NCBI GenBank assembly: GCA_021793055.1
Contig: JAJYTL010000048.1
Coordinates: 1-14,575 of the forward strand
Length of the DNA: 14,575 nucleotides
Origin: Pseudomonadota bacterium
Lineage (GTDB): Bacteria; Pseudomonadota; Alphaproteobacteria; Ferrovibrionales; Ferrovibrionaceae
Reading direction: 5' to 3'
Of this stretch, positions 6,377 through 14,167 are shown piece by piece. The notes beneath the pieces are model-generated. The model was not told where the DNA came from. It did no database searches and was given only the letters and a program-made list of their open reading frames with translations. A program made the position numbers and the translations under genes. Position 1 is the stretch's first letter. Each line of letters opens with the position of its first letter.

Positions 6377-7655
6377 AACCATCCGGGTCGACATGATCGC
6401 CCGCGTCGAAGGCGAGGGCGCCCTCGATCTCCATATCCGCGAGGGTAAGGTGACCCGCGCGGAGCTCCGGATTTTCGAGCCGCCGCGCCTGTTCGAGGCT
6501 TTGCTGAGGGGGCGCGACTTTCGCGAGGCACCGGATATCACAGCGCGAATTTGCGGCATTTGTCCGGTCGCCTACCAGATGAGCGCTGTCCATGCCATGG
6601 AACAGGCGATGGGTGTCGAGGTCGGAGGGCCGATCCGCGATCTTCGCCGGCTGCTTTATTGCGGCGAATGGATCGAAAGCCACGCCCTTCATATCGTCAT
6701 GCTGCATGCGCCGGATTTCCTCGGATTTCCCGACGCCATCGCCATGGCACGCCAGCACGGCGACGCGGTGCGCGGTGGGCTCCTCTTGAAGAAGGCCGGC
6801 AACGGCTTGATGCGCCTATTGGGCGGCCGCGAGATACATCCAATCAACGTGAAAGTCGGCGGCTTCTATCGCGTGCCGGACCGCGCCGAGTTCGCGTCCG
6901 TCGAAGAAGAATTGAAACGAGCGCGCCACTTTGCCGTTCAGCTGCTCCGTTGGGTCGCCGGATTTACCTTCCCGGCCTTCGAGCGCGACTACGAATTTGT
7001 CGCCCTTCGTCACGCAAGCGCGTATCCGTTCAACGAAGGACGCATCGTCTCGAACCGCGGCATCGATATCGCGGCCGCTGATTACGCTATCGTCTTCGAG
7101 GAGCGGCATGTCGCCCATTCGACGGCGCTTCAAGCAGTGATCAAGGGACGCGGCAGTTATCTCGTCGGGCCGCTTGCCCGCTACAATTTGAACTTCGACC
7201 GGCTGCCGCCGGATATTCAAGCCTTGGCGCGCGAGGCCGGTCTCGGCCCTGTTTGTCGGAATCCGTTTCAGAGTATCGTCGTGCGCGCCGTCGAGGTGAT
7301 CTACGCCTGCGACGAGGCGCTTCGGCTGATCGCCGCCTACGAGCCGCCAGCCGCCCCCGCCATCGCGGTCGAACCGCGCGCCGCGATCGGACATGCCTGC
7401 ACCGAGGCGCCGCGCGGCATTCTTTATCACCGCTACGAGATAACGGCGGACGGCAGCATCCGCGAGGCCCGCATCGTGCCACCGACGTCGCAGAACCAGA
7501 AGAGCATCGAAGAGGACCTGCGGGTCGTGGCGACGCGGGATATCGCGCTTCCGGACGAGGAGTTGCGCGACCGCTGCGAGCAAGCCATCCGGAATTACGA
7601 TCCTTGCATTTCATGCTCAGCACATTTTCTGAAGTTGGGAGTACATCGGCGATGA
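6366..7655 (+). CDS. hydA: Group 3b [NiFe] hydrogenase catalytic large subunit (alpha)
   Basis: The 429-residue subunit holds the NiFe(CN)2CO site for reversible H2/NADPH chemistry. RVEGEG (13-18) supplies the proton-path glutamate region. The L1 motif is RICGICPVAY (61-70) with Ni ligands C63 and C66. The L2 motif is DPCISCSAH (412-420) with C414 and C417. The L1 motif ends in Tyr70 where many other hydrogenases have His. H420 is followed by a nine-residue tail, FLKLGVHRR, which should be removed by the adjacent endopeptidase after nickel insertion. The start at 6366 agrees with MATRTIRVDMIARVEG; upstream frame sequence overlaps hydD and is shadow. The L1 pattern and gene neighbours place it in group 3b; a formal tree would confirm this. 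Confidence 0.94.
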   Translation: MATRTIRVDMIARVEGEGALDLHIREGKVTRAELRIFEPPRLFEALLRGRDFREAPDITARICGICPVAYQMSAVHAMEQAMGVEVGGPIRDLRRLLYCGEWIESHALHIVMLHAPDFLGFPDAIAMARQHGDAVRGGLLLKKAGNGLMRLLGGREIHPINVKVGGFYRVPDRAEFASVEEELKRARHFAVQLLRWVAGFTFPAFERDYEFVALRHASAYPFNEGRIVSNRGIDIAAADYAIVFEERHVAHSTALQAVIKGRGSYLVGPLARYNLNFDRLPPDIQALAREAGLGPVCRNPFQSIVVRAVEVIYACDEALRLIAAYEPPAAPAIAVEPRAAIGHACTEAPRGILYHRYEITADGSIREARIVPPTSQNQKSIEEDLRVVATRDIALPDEELRDRCEQAIRNYDPCISCSAHFLKLGVHRR

Positions 7656-8152
7656 CGGCCATCGCAGACGGGATTCGGGTGATCGGGATCGGTAACGGCG
7701 ACCGCGGCGACGACGGCATCGGCCCCCTCATTGCCGAGCGGCTCCGGGCGAGCGCCCCGAGCGATGTTTCGGTCCTTATCCGGCGGGGCGATGCGCTGGC
7801 CTTGATCGACGATTGGCGCGGCGCCGACAGCGCCATCCTGGTGGACGCGGCAGCGCCGATGACTGCGCCGGGCGTCATTCATCGCATCGACCTGATCGCC
7901 GACGTCGTTCCAAGCGAGCTTTCCCTCGCCTCGACCCATGCCTTCGGAATCTCGCAGGCGGTGGGGCTCGCCTATACCCTCGGTCTCCTGCCGCGCCACT
8001 TGATCCTTTATGCCGTCGAGGGCGCGAGCTTTGCTCCCGGCGCCGCCGTGACACCGGAGGTCGCGGGCGCAGCCGGCCCGGCGGCGCGGCGGATCCTTGA
8101 CGAGATCGAATCCCTTCGCCGCATCGAGGTGGAGGTTGAAGCCGATGCATGA
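7652..8152 (+). CDS. Hydrogenase maturation endopeptidase (HybD/HycI/HoxW family)
   Basis: The 166-residue protease cleaves the C-terminal tail of the nickel-loaded large subunit, here presumably HydA after H420. The family signature GIGNGDRGDDGIG spans residues 12-24. Nickel-sensing residues equivalent to HybD Glu16/Asp62/His93 appear to be D21, D65 (ILVDAA) and H96 (STHAFG). Asp in place of the first Glu is common in soluble-hydrogenase proteases. The family's strand-helix pattern and full length are present. The gene overlaps hydA as ATGA and overlaps hypA by eight bases, so protease and substrate are co-translated. Confidence 0.92.
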   Translation: MTAIADGIRVIGIGNGDRGDDGIGPLIAERLRASAPSDVSVLIRRGDALALIDDWRGADSAILVDAAAPMTAPGVIHRIDLIADVVPSELSLASTHAFGISQAVGLAYTLGLLPRHLILYAVEGASFAPGAAVTPEVAGAAGPAARRILDEIESLRRIEVEVEADA

Positions 8153-8408
8153 GAGCGGACTGGTGCGGGATATGGTGCATCGCATCGAGGTGGCGGCGCG
8201 ATCCGCCGGCGCGGAACGGGTTTCAGGGGCGCGGGTCTGGCTCGGCGCCCTCAGCGATCTCTCGGCCGAGCATTTTTGCGAGCATTTCGCCGCGGCGGCG
8301 CGGGGGACCCTCGCCGAGGGCGCGATCCTTACCTTCGAGGTTTCGGACGATGCCGATCACCCGGAGGCACAAGGCGTCATCATACAGAGCATCGATCTCG
8401 AGGTTTGA
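8145..8408 (+). CDS. hypA: Short HypA-like nickel chaperone lacking the zinc-binding domain
   Basis: The 87-residue protein starts MHESGLVRDMVHRIE, so the nickel-binding MHE N-terminus (His2) is intact. VWLGALSDLSAEHFCEHFAAAARGTLAEGA matches the HypA core. Normal HypA is about 113 residues, with two CxxC pairs binding zinc before a closing strand. Here the segment after ILTFEV is only a short linker (SDDADHPEAQ) followed by the closing strand GVIIQSIDLEV. The zinc insert is therefore cleanly absent while the end of the fold is kept. I looked in the other frames and see no displaced CxxC codons that would point to a frameshift. The gene overlaps the endopeptidase gene by eight bases and precedes hypF by six. 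It may be a recurring subtype of group 3b loci; nickel delivery is inferred. Confidence 0.85.
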   Translation: MHESGLVRDMVHRIEVAARSAGAERVSGARVWLGALSDLSAEHFCEHFAAAARGTLAEGAILTFEVSDDADHPEAQGVIIQSIDLEV

Positions 8409-8414
8409 GCCGCG

Positions 8415-10748
8415 ATGAACCAGCATTGCCCCCCCGCGATAGATGACAAGCGACGCCGGCGCATTCGCCTCGACGTGACCGGGGCGGTGCAGGGCGTCGG
8501 CTTTCGGCCCTTCGTCTATCGCCTGGCGCGGGCGGAGGGGTTGGCCGGATTCGTGCAAAATACCGGGGATGGCGCCCGCATCGAGGTTGAAGGCGCGAGC
8601 CCGGCGATCGAACACTTCCTCGGCCGCTTCGAGATCGAGATCGCGCCCCCGGCCGAGATCCATGGCCGCCGCAGCACCCGCTTGCCGGCGTCCGGGGCCA
8701 ATGAATTCGTCATCGCGCCGAGCGCCGGAGCGGCAACCCCCTCGGCACTCGTATTGCCCGATCTCGCGACATGTCCGGACTGCTTGCGGGAGATATTAGA
8801 CCCCGCCGACCGCCGCTACCGTTATCCGTTCACCACCTGCGTCCGTTGCGGGCCGCGCTACAGCATCATCGAGGCCTTGCCCTACGACCGCTCGCGGACC
8901 GTGATGCGCCGCTTCCGCATGTGCCCCGCCTGCCAAGCGGAATATGACGATCCGGAATCGCGGCGCTTTCATGCCGAAACCAATGCCTGCCCCAATTGCG
9001 GGCCGAAACTGAGCTTCTGGGACCAAGAGGGGCGGATGCTTGCCTCGCGGGAGGCCGCCCTGACACAGGCGGCGGTCGCGCTTCGCCAGGGAATGATTGT
9101 GGCGCTCAAGGGCCTTGGCGGCTTCCAACTTCTCGCCGATGCGGCGAATGAAGAAACGATTCGCCGCCTTCGCGCCGGCAAGCGCCGGCCGCGCAAGCCG
9201 CTCGCGCTCATGGTGCCGTCTCTGGGCGAAGCCGAGCTCCTGGCCCGACTTTCGCCCCAGGAGCGCGATCTTCTGACCTCGATGGAAGCGCCGATTGTCG
9301 TCTTGGCGGCGAGGGGCACCTTGAGCCGCCCCTCGGCCCCTTCGATCGCCGCTAATGTCGCGCCCGATAATCCAACCCTCGGGATCATGCTGCCCTATAC
9401 GCCGCTGCATCATCTTCTGCTGCGGGCGCTAGGCGTGCCGGTGGTGGCGACCAGCGGCAACCTTGGCGACGAGCCCATCTTGAGCGACGAAAACGCGGCG
9501 CTGCCGCGCCTTTCCGGCATCGCGGACTGCTTTCTCGTACATGATCGGGAGATCGTTCGACCGGTGGACGATTCGCTCGCGCGGGTCATGGCCGGACAGA
9601 GCGTGGTGCTCCGCCGCGCGCGCGGCTATGCGCTCCGTCCCGTCGCGTTAAAATCGGCAAGCCCGCCAGTCCTCGCCCTCGGGGGCCATCAGAAGAATGC
9701 CATCGCCACGGCCTTCGGCGGTGAAATCCTGGCCGGACCGCATCTCGGGGATCTTGAGGCACCGGCAACCCGGATCGCCTTCGACGCCGGGGTGGAGCGG
9801 CTAACCGCGTTCCACGCGCTTCGCCCCGAGATCGTCGCCTGCGACGCCCACCCCGATTACCATACCACGCGTTACGCCGCGCAACTCGGAGTCCCGGTGC
9901 TCCGGGTGCCGCACCATCTCGCTCATGTGCTTTCCGGGATGGTGGATAACGGGCTCGAAGCGCCGGTCCTTGGAATTGCCTGGGACGGCACCGGCTATGG
10001 CGCCGATGGCACGATTTGGGGCGGCGAATGTCTTGCCCTCTATGACGGGTATTTCAGGCGCGCGGCCCATCTCGCGCCGTTTCGCCTGCCAGGCGGCGAG
10101 GCGGCGGTGCGCGAGCCCCGGCGCGCCGCTCTCGGTGCGCTTCACGCGCTCTTCGGCGCCGAAGGCCTGAACCAGGGGGCGCTGCCGCCGACGGCGGCCT
10201 TCACTGCGGCCGAGCGGCATCTTTTCGCTGTCATGCTGGGACGCGGGGTAAGCGCGCCGCTGACTTCCAGCGCCGGACGATTGTTCGACGCGGCGTCGAG
10301 CTTGCTCGGCCTCTGCCAGATGGCAAGCTTCGAGGGCGAGGCCGCCATGGCCGTCGAATTCGCTGCTGGCCGGGCCGGCGAGATCGCGAGCCTGCCGGCG
10401 CTGACGCTGCGCCAAGAGGGGAAAACCCTGGTTCTCGATTGGCGGCCGATGATGAAAGAGCTTGTCGCCGCGATCAAGGACGAGGCGGCGCCCGAGCCGC
10501 TCGCCGCCGGCCTGCATGAAACCCTCGCGGCCGGCATCGTCGCCGTCGCCGAACGGGTCGGAATCGCGCAGGTGCTCCTGACCGGCGGCTGCTTCCAGAA
10601 CGCGCGGCTGACCGAGCGCGCCGTCGGCCTTCTCCGCCGCGCCGGCTTTACGCCCTATTGGCACCGCGGTATCCCGCCGAACGACGGCGGCCTGGCTGTC
10701 GGGCAAGCGGCCTATGCCTATCGGCCGCTGGTCGCGGAGAAGAGCTGA
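8415..10748 (+). CDS. hypF: Carbamoyltransferase HypF
   Basis: The 777-residue protein makes the carbamoyl group that becomes the cyanide ligands of the active site, transferring it to HypE. The domains are in the usual order: acylphosphatase (about 17-103, VQGVGFRPFVYRLA); a double zinc-finger region with C120/C123/C142/C145 and C170/C173/C192/C195; a YrdC-like domain (about 205-390, ALKGLGGFQLL and KRRPRKPLALMV); and a Kae1-like carbamoyltransferase domain (about 410-770, VPHHLAHVLSG, DGTGYGADGTIWGGE, LTGGCFQN, NDGGLAVGQ). All expected motifs are present and the length is normal. No strong ribosome-binding site is seen, and the start is six bases past hypA, so coupling is likely. Its stop overlaps the hypC start by one base. 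Confidence 0.96.
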   Translation: MNQHCPPAIDDKRRRRIRLDVTGAVQGVGFRPFVYRLARAEGLAGFVQNTGDGARIEVEGASPAIEHFLGRFEIEIAPPAEIHGRRSTRLPASGANEFVIAPSAGAATPSALVLPDLATCPDCLREILDPADRRYRYPFTTCVRCGPRYSIIEALPYDRSRTVMRRFRMCPACQAEYDDPESRRFHAETNACPNCGPKLSFWDQEGRMLASREAALTQAAVALRQGMIVALKGLGGFQLLADAANEETIRRLRAGKRRPRKPLALMVPSLGEAELLARLSPQERDLLTSMEAPIVVLAARGTLSRPSAPSIAANVAPDNPTLGIMLPYTPLHHLLLRALGVPVVATSGNLGDEPILSDENAALPRLSGIADCFLVHDREIVRPVDDSLARVMAGQSVVLRRARGYALRPVALKSASPPVLALGGHQKNAIATAFGGEILAGPHLGDLEAPATRIAFDAGVERLTAFHALRPEIVACDAHPDYHTTRYAAQLGVPVLRVPHHLAHVLSGMVDNGLEAPVLGIAWDGTGYGADGTIWGGECLALYDGYFRRAAHLAPFRLPGGEAAVREPRRAALGALHALFGAEGLNQGALPPTAAFTAAERHLFAVMLGRGVSAPLTSSAGRLFDAASSLLGLCQMASFEGEAAMAVEFAAGRAGEIASLPALTLRQEGKTLVLDWRPMMKELVAAIKDEAAPEPLAAGLHETLAAGIVAVAERVGIAQVLLTGGCFQNARLTERAVGLLRRAGFTPYWHRGIPPNDGGLAVGQAAYAYRPLVAEKS

Positions 10749-10987
10749 TGTGCCTCGCGGTGCCGGGCGAAGTCCTTAGCATCGAGGGAGCCGACGAGCT
10801 GACCCAAACCGGCCGCGTCGCCTTTGCCGGGATCGTCAAACCGGTCAACCTCGCCTATGTGCCGGATGCCGAAATCGGCGATTACGTGTTGGTGCACGCG
10901 GGTTTCGCCATTGCGATCATCGACGCCGGCGAGGCAGAGCGGACTTTGGCTTATCTTGCCGAACTCGAGGCGGAGGCCGAGCCATGA
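10748..10987 (+). CDS. hypC: Hydrogenase assembly chaperone HypC
   Basis: The 79-residue protein has the diagnostic MCLAVPG start, with C2 as the iron-site cysteine, and the GDYVLVHAGFAI motif containing H50. HypC pairs with HypD to assemble Fe(CN)2CO and carries it to the large-subunit precursor. The start overlaps hypF by one base (TGATG) and the stop overlaps hypD as ATGA. Confidence 0.95.
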   Translation: MCLAVPGEVLSIEGADELTQTGRVAFAGIVKPVNLAYVPDAEIGDYVLVHAGFAIAIIDAGEAERTLAYLAELEAEAEP

Positions 10988-12114
10988 AATATGTCGACGA
11001 ATTCCGCGATGGCGATGCGGCGCGGCGCTACGCGGCGGCGATTGCGCGTATCACCACGCGCCCCTGGACGCTAATGGAAATCTGCGGCGGCCAGACCCAT
11101 TCGATCCTTCGCCATGGCCTCGACCGGCTCTTGCCTGAAGGGGTCGCGCTGTTGCACGGCCCGGGTTGCCCGGTCTGCGTCACCTCGGAAGAGGCGGTCG
11201 ACAGGGCGATTGCCATCGCCACCGAACCCGGTGTCGTCTTCTGCTCCTTTGGCGACATGTTGCGGGTGCCCGGCACGAACACCAGTCTTCTCGGCGCGAA
11301 ATCCCGTGGCGCCGACGTGCGAATGGTCTATTCGCCTCTGGACGCCCTCGATCTCGCGCGTCGCCATCCTGACCGGGAAATCGTCTTCTTTGCCATCGGG
11401 TTCGAGACCACGGCCCCGGCCACGGCGATGGCGGTGGCGCAGGCCGAGCGAGACGGCATCCGGAATTTCTCGCTGTTGGTTTCGCACGTCCTGGTGCCTC
11501 CGGCGATCGCGGCGCTCTTGAGCGCGCCCGACAACCGGGTGCAGGGCTTTCTCGCCGCCGGCCATGTCTGCACCGTCATGGGCTACCGGGACTACCAGCC
11601 CTTGGCCGCGCGCTACCAGGTGCCAATCGTGGTCACCGGTTTCGAGCCGCTCGACCTCTTACAAGGAATCTATCTTTGCATCCGCCAGCTCGAAGAGGGG
11701 CGGGCCGAGGTCCAAAACCAATACAGCCGCTCGGTGCGCCTCGATGGCAATCGGGCCGCGCGGGAACTGATCGCGCTCGTCTTTACCGTTCAACCGCAGC
11801 ATTGGCGGGGTCTCGGCGAAATCGCTGAAAGCGGACTTGGCCTCGCGCCGCGTTACCGCCGGTTCGACGCGCTGACCCGTTTCGCCAAGATCGGGCTTCC
11901 GCCGACGTCTCCGAACGAATGTATCGCCGGCGAAATTCTGCGCGGGCGAAAGACGCCGGACGCATGCCCGGCGTTCGGCACCCGGTGCACGCCGGAGCGG
12001 CCGCTCGGCGCTACCATGGTTTCCTCGGAAGGCGCCTGCGCCGCCTACTACCGTTACCGCCGGCGGGCTGCCGCCGAGCCGACCACGCCTTCGATCTCGG
12101 AGACCTGCCGATGA
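10984..12114 (+). CDS. hypD: Hydrogenase formation protein HypD
   Basis: The 376-residue scaffold is where the Fe(CN)2CO cofactor is built. It shows MEICGGQTH (C34), GPGCPVC (C62, C65), the GFETT motif and the C-terminal [4Fe-4S] cysteines C313, C328, C335 and C352. The sequence ends with an ordinary polar tail. It overlaps hypC and hypE by four bases each. All conserved residues are present, so it looks functional. Confidence 0.96.
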   Translation: MKYVDEFRDGDAARRYAAAIARITTRPWTLMEICGGQTHSILRHGLDRLLPEGVALLHGPGCPVCVTSEEAVDRAIAIATEPGVVFCSFGDMLRVPGTNTSLLGAKSRGADVRMVYSPLDALDLARRHPDREIVFFAIGFETTAPATAMAVAQAERDGIRNFSLLVSHVLVPPAIAALLSAPDNRVQGFLAAGHVCTVMGYRDYQPLAARYQVPIVVTGFEPLDLLQGIYLCIRQLEEGRAEVQNQYSRSVRLDGNRAARELIALVFTVQPQHWRGLGEIAESGLGLAPRYRRFDALTRFAKIGLPPTSPNECIAGEILRGRKTPDACPAFGTRCTPERPLGATMVSSEGACAAYYRYRRRAAAEPTTPSISETCR

Positions 12115-13178
12115 CAGAACCGTCCCCCGACGTCCCAGGTTTTCCTTTTGCCTGCCCGATGCCCGTGGAGCCGGGCGACGCCATCCAACTTGCCCACGGC
12201 GGCGGCGGGCTCCTGACCCGGAAGCTGATCGACGGATTGTTCCGGCCGGCTTTTGCCGCCCGGCCGGAAGAACTCACCCATGACGGCGCGGTAGTTGAGA
12301 TCGGCGGCGCGCGGCTCGCCTTCAGCACCGATTCCTACGTGGTGCGTCCATTGTTCTTTCCCGGCGGCGACATCGGTTCGCTTGCCGTCAACGGCACTGT
12401 CAACGATCTTGCCATGTGCGGCGCGACGCCGCTTTACCTGAGCGCCGGGCTGGTGCTGGAGGAGGGCTTCCCGATAGCCGATCTCCGGCGCGTTGTCGAA
12501 TCCATGCGCCGCGCGGCGGTCAAGGCCGGTGTCCGCCTGATCACCGGCGATACCAAGGTGGTCGAACGCGGCAAGGGCGACGGCCTTTACGTCGCCACCT
12601 CGGGCATCGGCGTCGTTGCGCCTGAGGTCGCGGTCGGGCCGTCCCGGGTGCGCCCGGGGGACAAGGTGCTGTTGAGCGGCGACATCGGCCGCCATGGCAT
12701 CGCCATCATGAGCGCACGGGAAGGCCTCGGGTTCGAAACCGCGATAGAGAGCGACTGCGCGCCGCTTGGCCGATCGGTCGCGGCCCTTCTCCGCTTGGGC
12801 GCGGATATCCATTGCCTGCGTGATCTGACCCGGGGTGGTCTGGCAACGGCACTGATCGAAATCGCCGAGACCGCCGCGGTCACGATTCGCCTCGATGAGG
12901 CCAGGGTGCCGATCTCGGCACCGGTACGAGGCGCGGCCGAGATTCTCGGGCTCGATCCTCTTTACATCGCCAACGAGGGCCGCTTCGTCGCCTTCGTGCC
13001 GGAGTCCGCGGCGGACGGAGCCCTTGCGATCCTGCGTGGAGAGGCGGCTGGCGCCGAAGCTACGGTCATCGGCACGGTCGAAAGTCCGAGCCCCGCCGGC
13101 GCGCTCATCGCGCATACCATCGGAGGAGAACGTGCGTTAGGTTTTCTGACAGGAGAACAGCTTCCGCGTATTTGCTGA
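12111..13178 (+). CDS. hypE: Carbamoyl-dehydrating HypE
   Basis: The 355-residue PurM/AIR-synthase-like ATPase dehydrates the carbamoyl group on its C-terminal cysteine to thiocyanate. The essential C-terminus PRIC is present, with the cysteine as the last residue. AHGGGG (28-33), STDSYVV, NGTVNDLAM and the DLTRGG loop match the ATP-binding family. The start at 12111 overlaps hypD as ATGA; upstream frame sequence is shadow. It is the last gene of the operon, with AT-rich DNA immediately after it. Confidence 0.96.
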   Translation: MTEPSPDVPGFPFACPMPVEPGDAIQLAHGGGGLLTRKLIDGLFRPAFAARPEELTHDGAVVEIGGARLAFSTDSYVVRPLFFPGGDIGSLAVNGTVNDLAMCGATPLYLSAGLVLEEGFPIADLRRVVESMRRAAVKAGVRLITGDTKVVERGKGDGLYVATSGIGVVAPEVAVGPSRVRPGDKVLLSGDIGRHGIAIMSAREGLGFETAIESDCAPLGRSVAALLRLGADIHCLRDLTRGGLATALIEIAETAAVTIRLDEARVPISAPVRGAAEILGLDPLYIANEGRFVAFVPESAADGALAILRGEAAGAEATVIGTVESPSPAGALIAHTIGGERALGFLTGEQLPRIC

Positions 13179-13303
13179 CACCAATTCTTAGCATTTTATG
13201 AGAAATAACATACGACACATCGGCAAATAAATTGAAAACATTAAATATAATCCTATTTGCGGTCGCAGATTGACCGCAAATGCAAATATGGAATCTTTTT
13301 AAA
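13179..13303. other. AT-rich convergent intergenic stretch
   Basis: The DNA between hypE and atpG is markedly AT-rich against the GC-rich genes on both sides. No open frame of note is seen. It contains a palindrome at 13255-13281, several copies of GCAAAT, and an isolated TATAAT at 13246-13251 without a well-placed -35. It may mark a boundary between separately acquired modules. Confidence 0.6.
13255..13281. terminator. Candidate bidirectional terminator: perfect 10-bp palindrome between convergent genes
   Basis: ATTTGCGGTC at 13255-13264 is perfectly complementary to 13272-13281 across a 7-base loop. It lies 77 bases after the hypE stop and 23 bases after the atpG stop on the other strand. 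Its position between convergent operons favours termination in both directions. The T-content just downstream is modest in both directions (a TTTTT run begins 15 bases away on the plus side), so a protein-binding palindrome is an alternative. Confidence 0.5.
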
Positions 13304-14167
13304 TCAATTCGTTATATTGATTTTCATAGGCGACGCTTCCGCTCCGGTCACGAGGTCGAGAAGCTCGGTCGTGATCTCGTTTTGGCGCGCCTGCCGGGCC
13401 ATTTGGCGCAGGCCGTCGAGCCGCTCAGTCACGTTGTCATGGGCCGCGGTCATCGCGGCGAAACGGGCCGCGTTTTCGCTCGCCAGCGATTCCACGGCCG
13501 CTTCCGAGAGCAGCGCCAGCACGTATTCGGCCCCGAGCTTTTCCAGGAGCAATTCGGGATCGAGGTTGTGCAGCGGCGGATGGCGGGCGGCGCTGAGGGT
13601 CAACATCGAGAGGTCGAGAGGCAAGAGCTGCTGGCGCTGGATGCTGGGCATACGCCCGGAGCGGGAGCGGGCGAAGAGTACGTCGAGGCCCGCGATCTCG
13701 CCACGGGCGAGGTGGCCATAGGCCGTGGCCGTGAGAAGGCGGACGGTCTCGGGTATACCGGTGAGCCGGCTTGCCATGGGCACACTCCAAGCCGGTCGTA
13801 TGCCGCGCTCGGCGGCCCAGGTCGTCGCCCGACTGCCGAGCAGGAACAACACATCGTCCGGATCGCGCGTTTTGTCGATCTCGTCGAGAAGACGCTCGGT
13901 GAAGGCGCCGACAAATCCGTGCTCGGCGGCAAAAAGGATGAGGCCGCGCCGGCCACGGGCTGGTGCCAGTGCGGCAGCGCCCTGCGGGACTAACAGCAGG
14001 GCTTGCCCAATCGCAGTGGCCATCGCATGGGCGTAACTGCGGATGCCTGGCAGCGCCTTTTGCGCTTCCTGCAGGCGCATACCGGCGAGCAGACGCATGG
14101 CGCCGATAAGCTCGCGAAGCTCGCTCATGGTGCCAATACGAGCCTGGAGCTCGGCGAGGCGTGTCAT
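13304..14167 (-). CDS. atpG: Alternative (N-type) F1Fo ATPase gamma subunit
   Basis: The 287-residue protein is the rotor shaft of F1. The N-terminal helix (MTRLAELQARIGTMSELRELIGAMRLLAGMRLQEAQ) and C-terminal helix (about 225-275, ending NEITTELLDLVTGAEA) form the coiled coil. The sequence resembles the divergent gamma of N-ATPases, an often laterally moved second F-ATPase in which gamma is the last gene after alpha, as here. The start at 14167 overlaps the atpA stop as ATGA; the upstream frame is shadow of atpA. The last residues, SPMKINITN, are encoded by AT-rich codons unlike the rest of the gene. Na+ or H+ specificity cannot be judged because subunit c is outside the window. Confidence 0.9.
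   Translation of the reverse strand: MTRLAELQARIGTMSELRELIGAMRLLAGMRLQEAQKALPGIRSYAHAMATAIGQALLLVPQGAAALAPARGRRGLILFAAEHGFVGAFTERLLDEIDKTRDPDDVLFLLGSRATTWAAERGIRPAWSVPMASRLTGIPETVRLLTATAYGHLARGEIAGLDVLFARSRSGRMPSIQRQQLLPLDLSMLTLSAARHPPLHNLDPELLLEKLGAEYVLALLSEAAVESLASENAARFAAMTAAHDNVTERLDGLRQMARQARQNEITTELLDLVTGAEASPMKINITN

Noticed and set aside
12054..13115. Long minus-strand open frame (353 codons) opposite hypE, and similar ones opposite hydB, hydD, hypF and hydG
   Set aside because: They are antisense shadows of clear family genes in GC-rich DNA. Their composition is rich in R, A, G and H, and no family is recognisable.
13246..13251. Perfect TATAAT, possible promoter
   Set aside because: No acceptable -35 lies 15-19 bases upstream and the surroundings are AT-rich, so a chance match is likely.
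13301..13323. Inverted repeat AAATCAA/TTGATTT with a 9-base gap, resembling an FNR half-site pair
   Set aside because: The half-sites are in the wrong order and at the wrong spacing for FNR, and the repeat overlaps the end of atpG.
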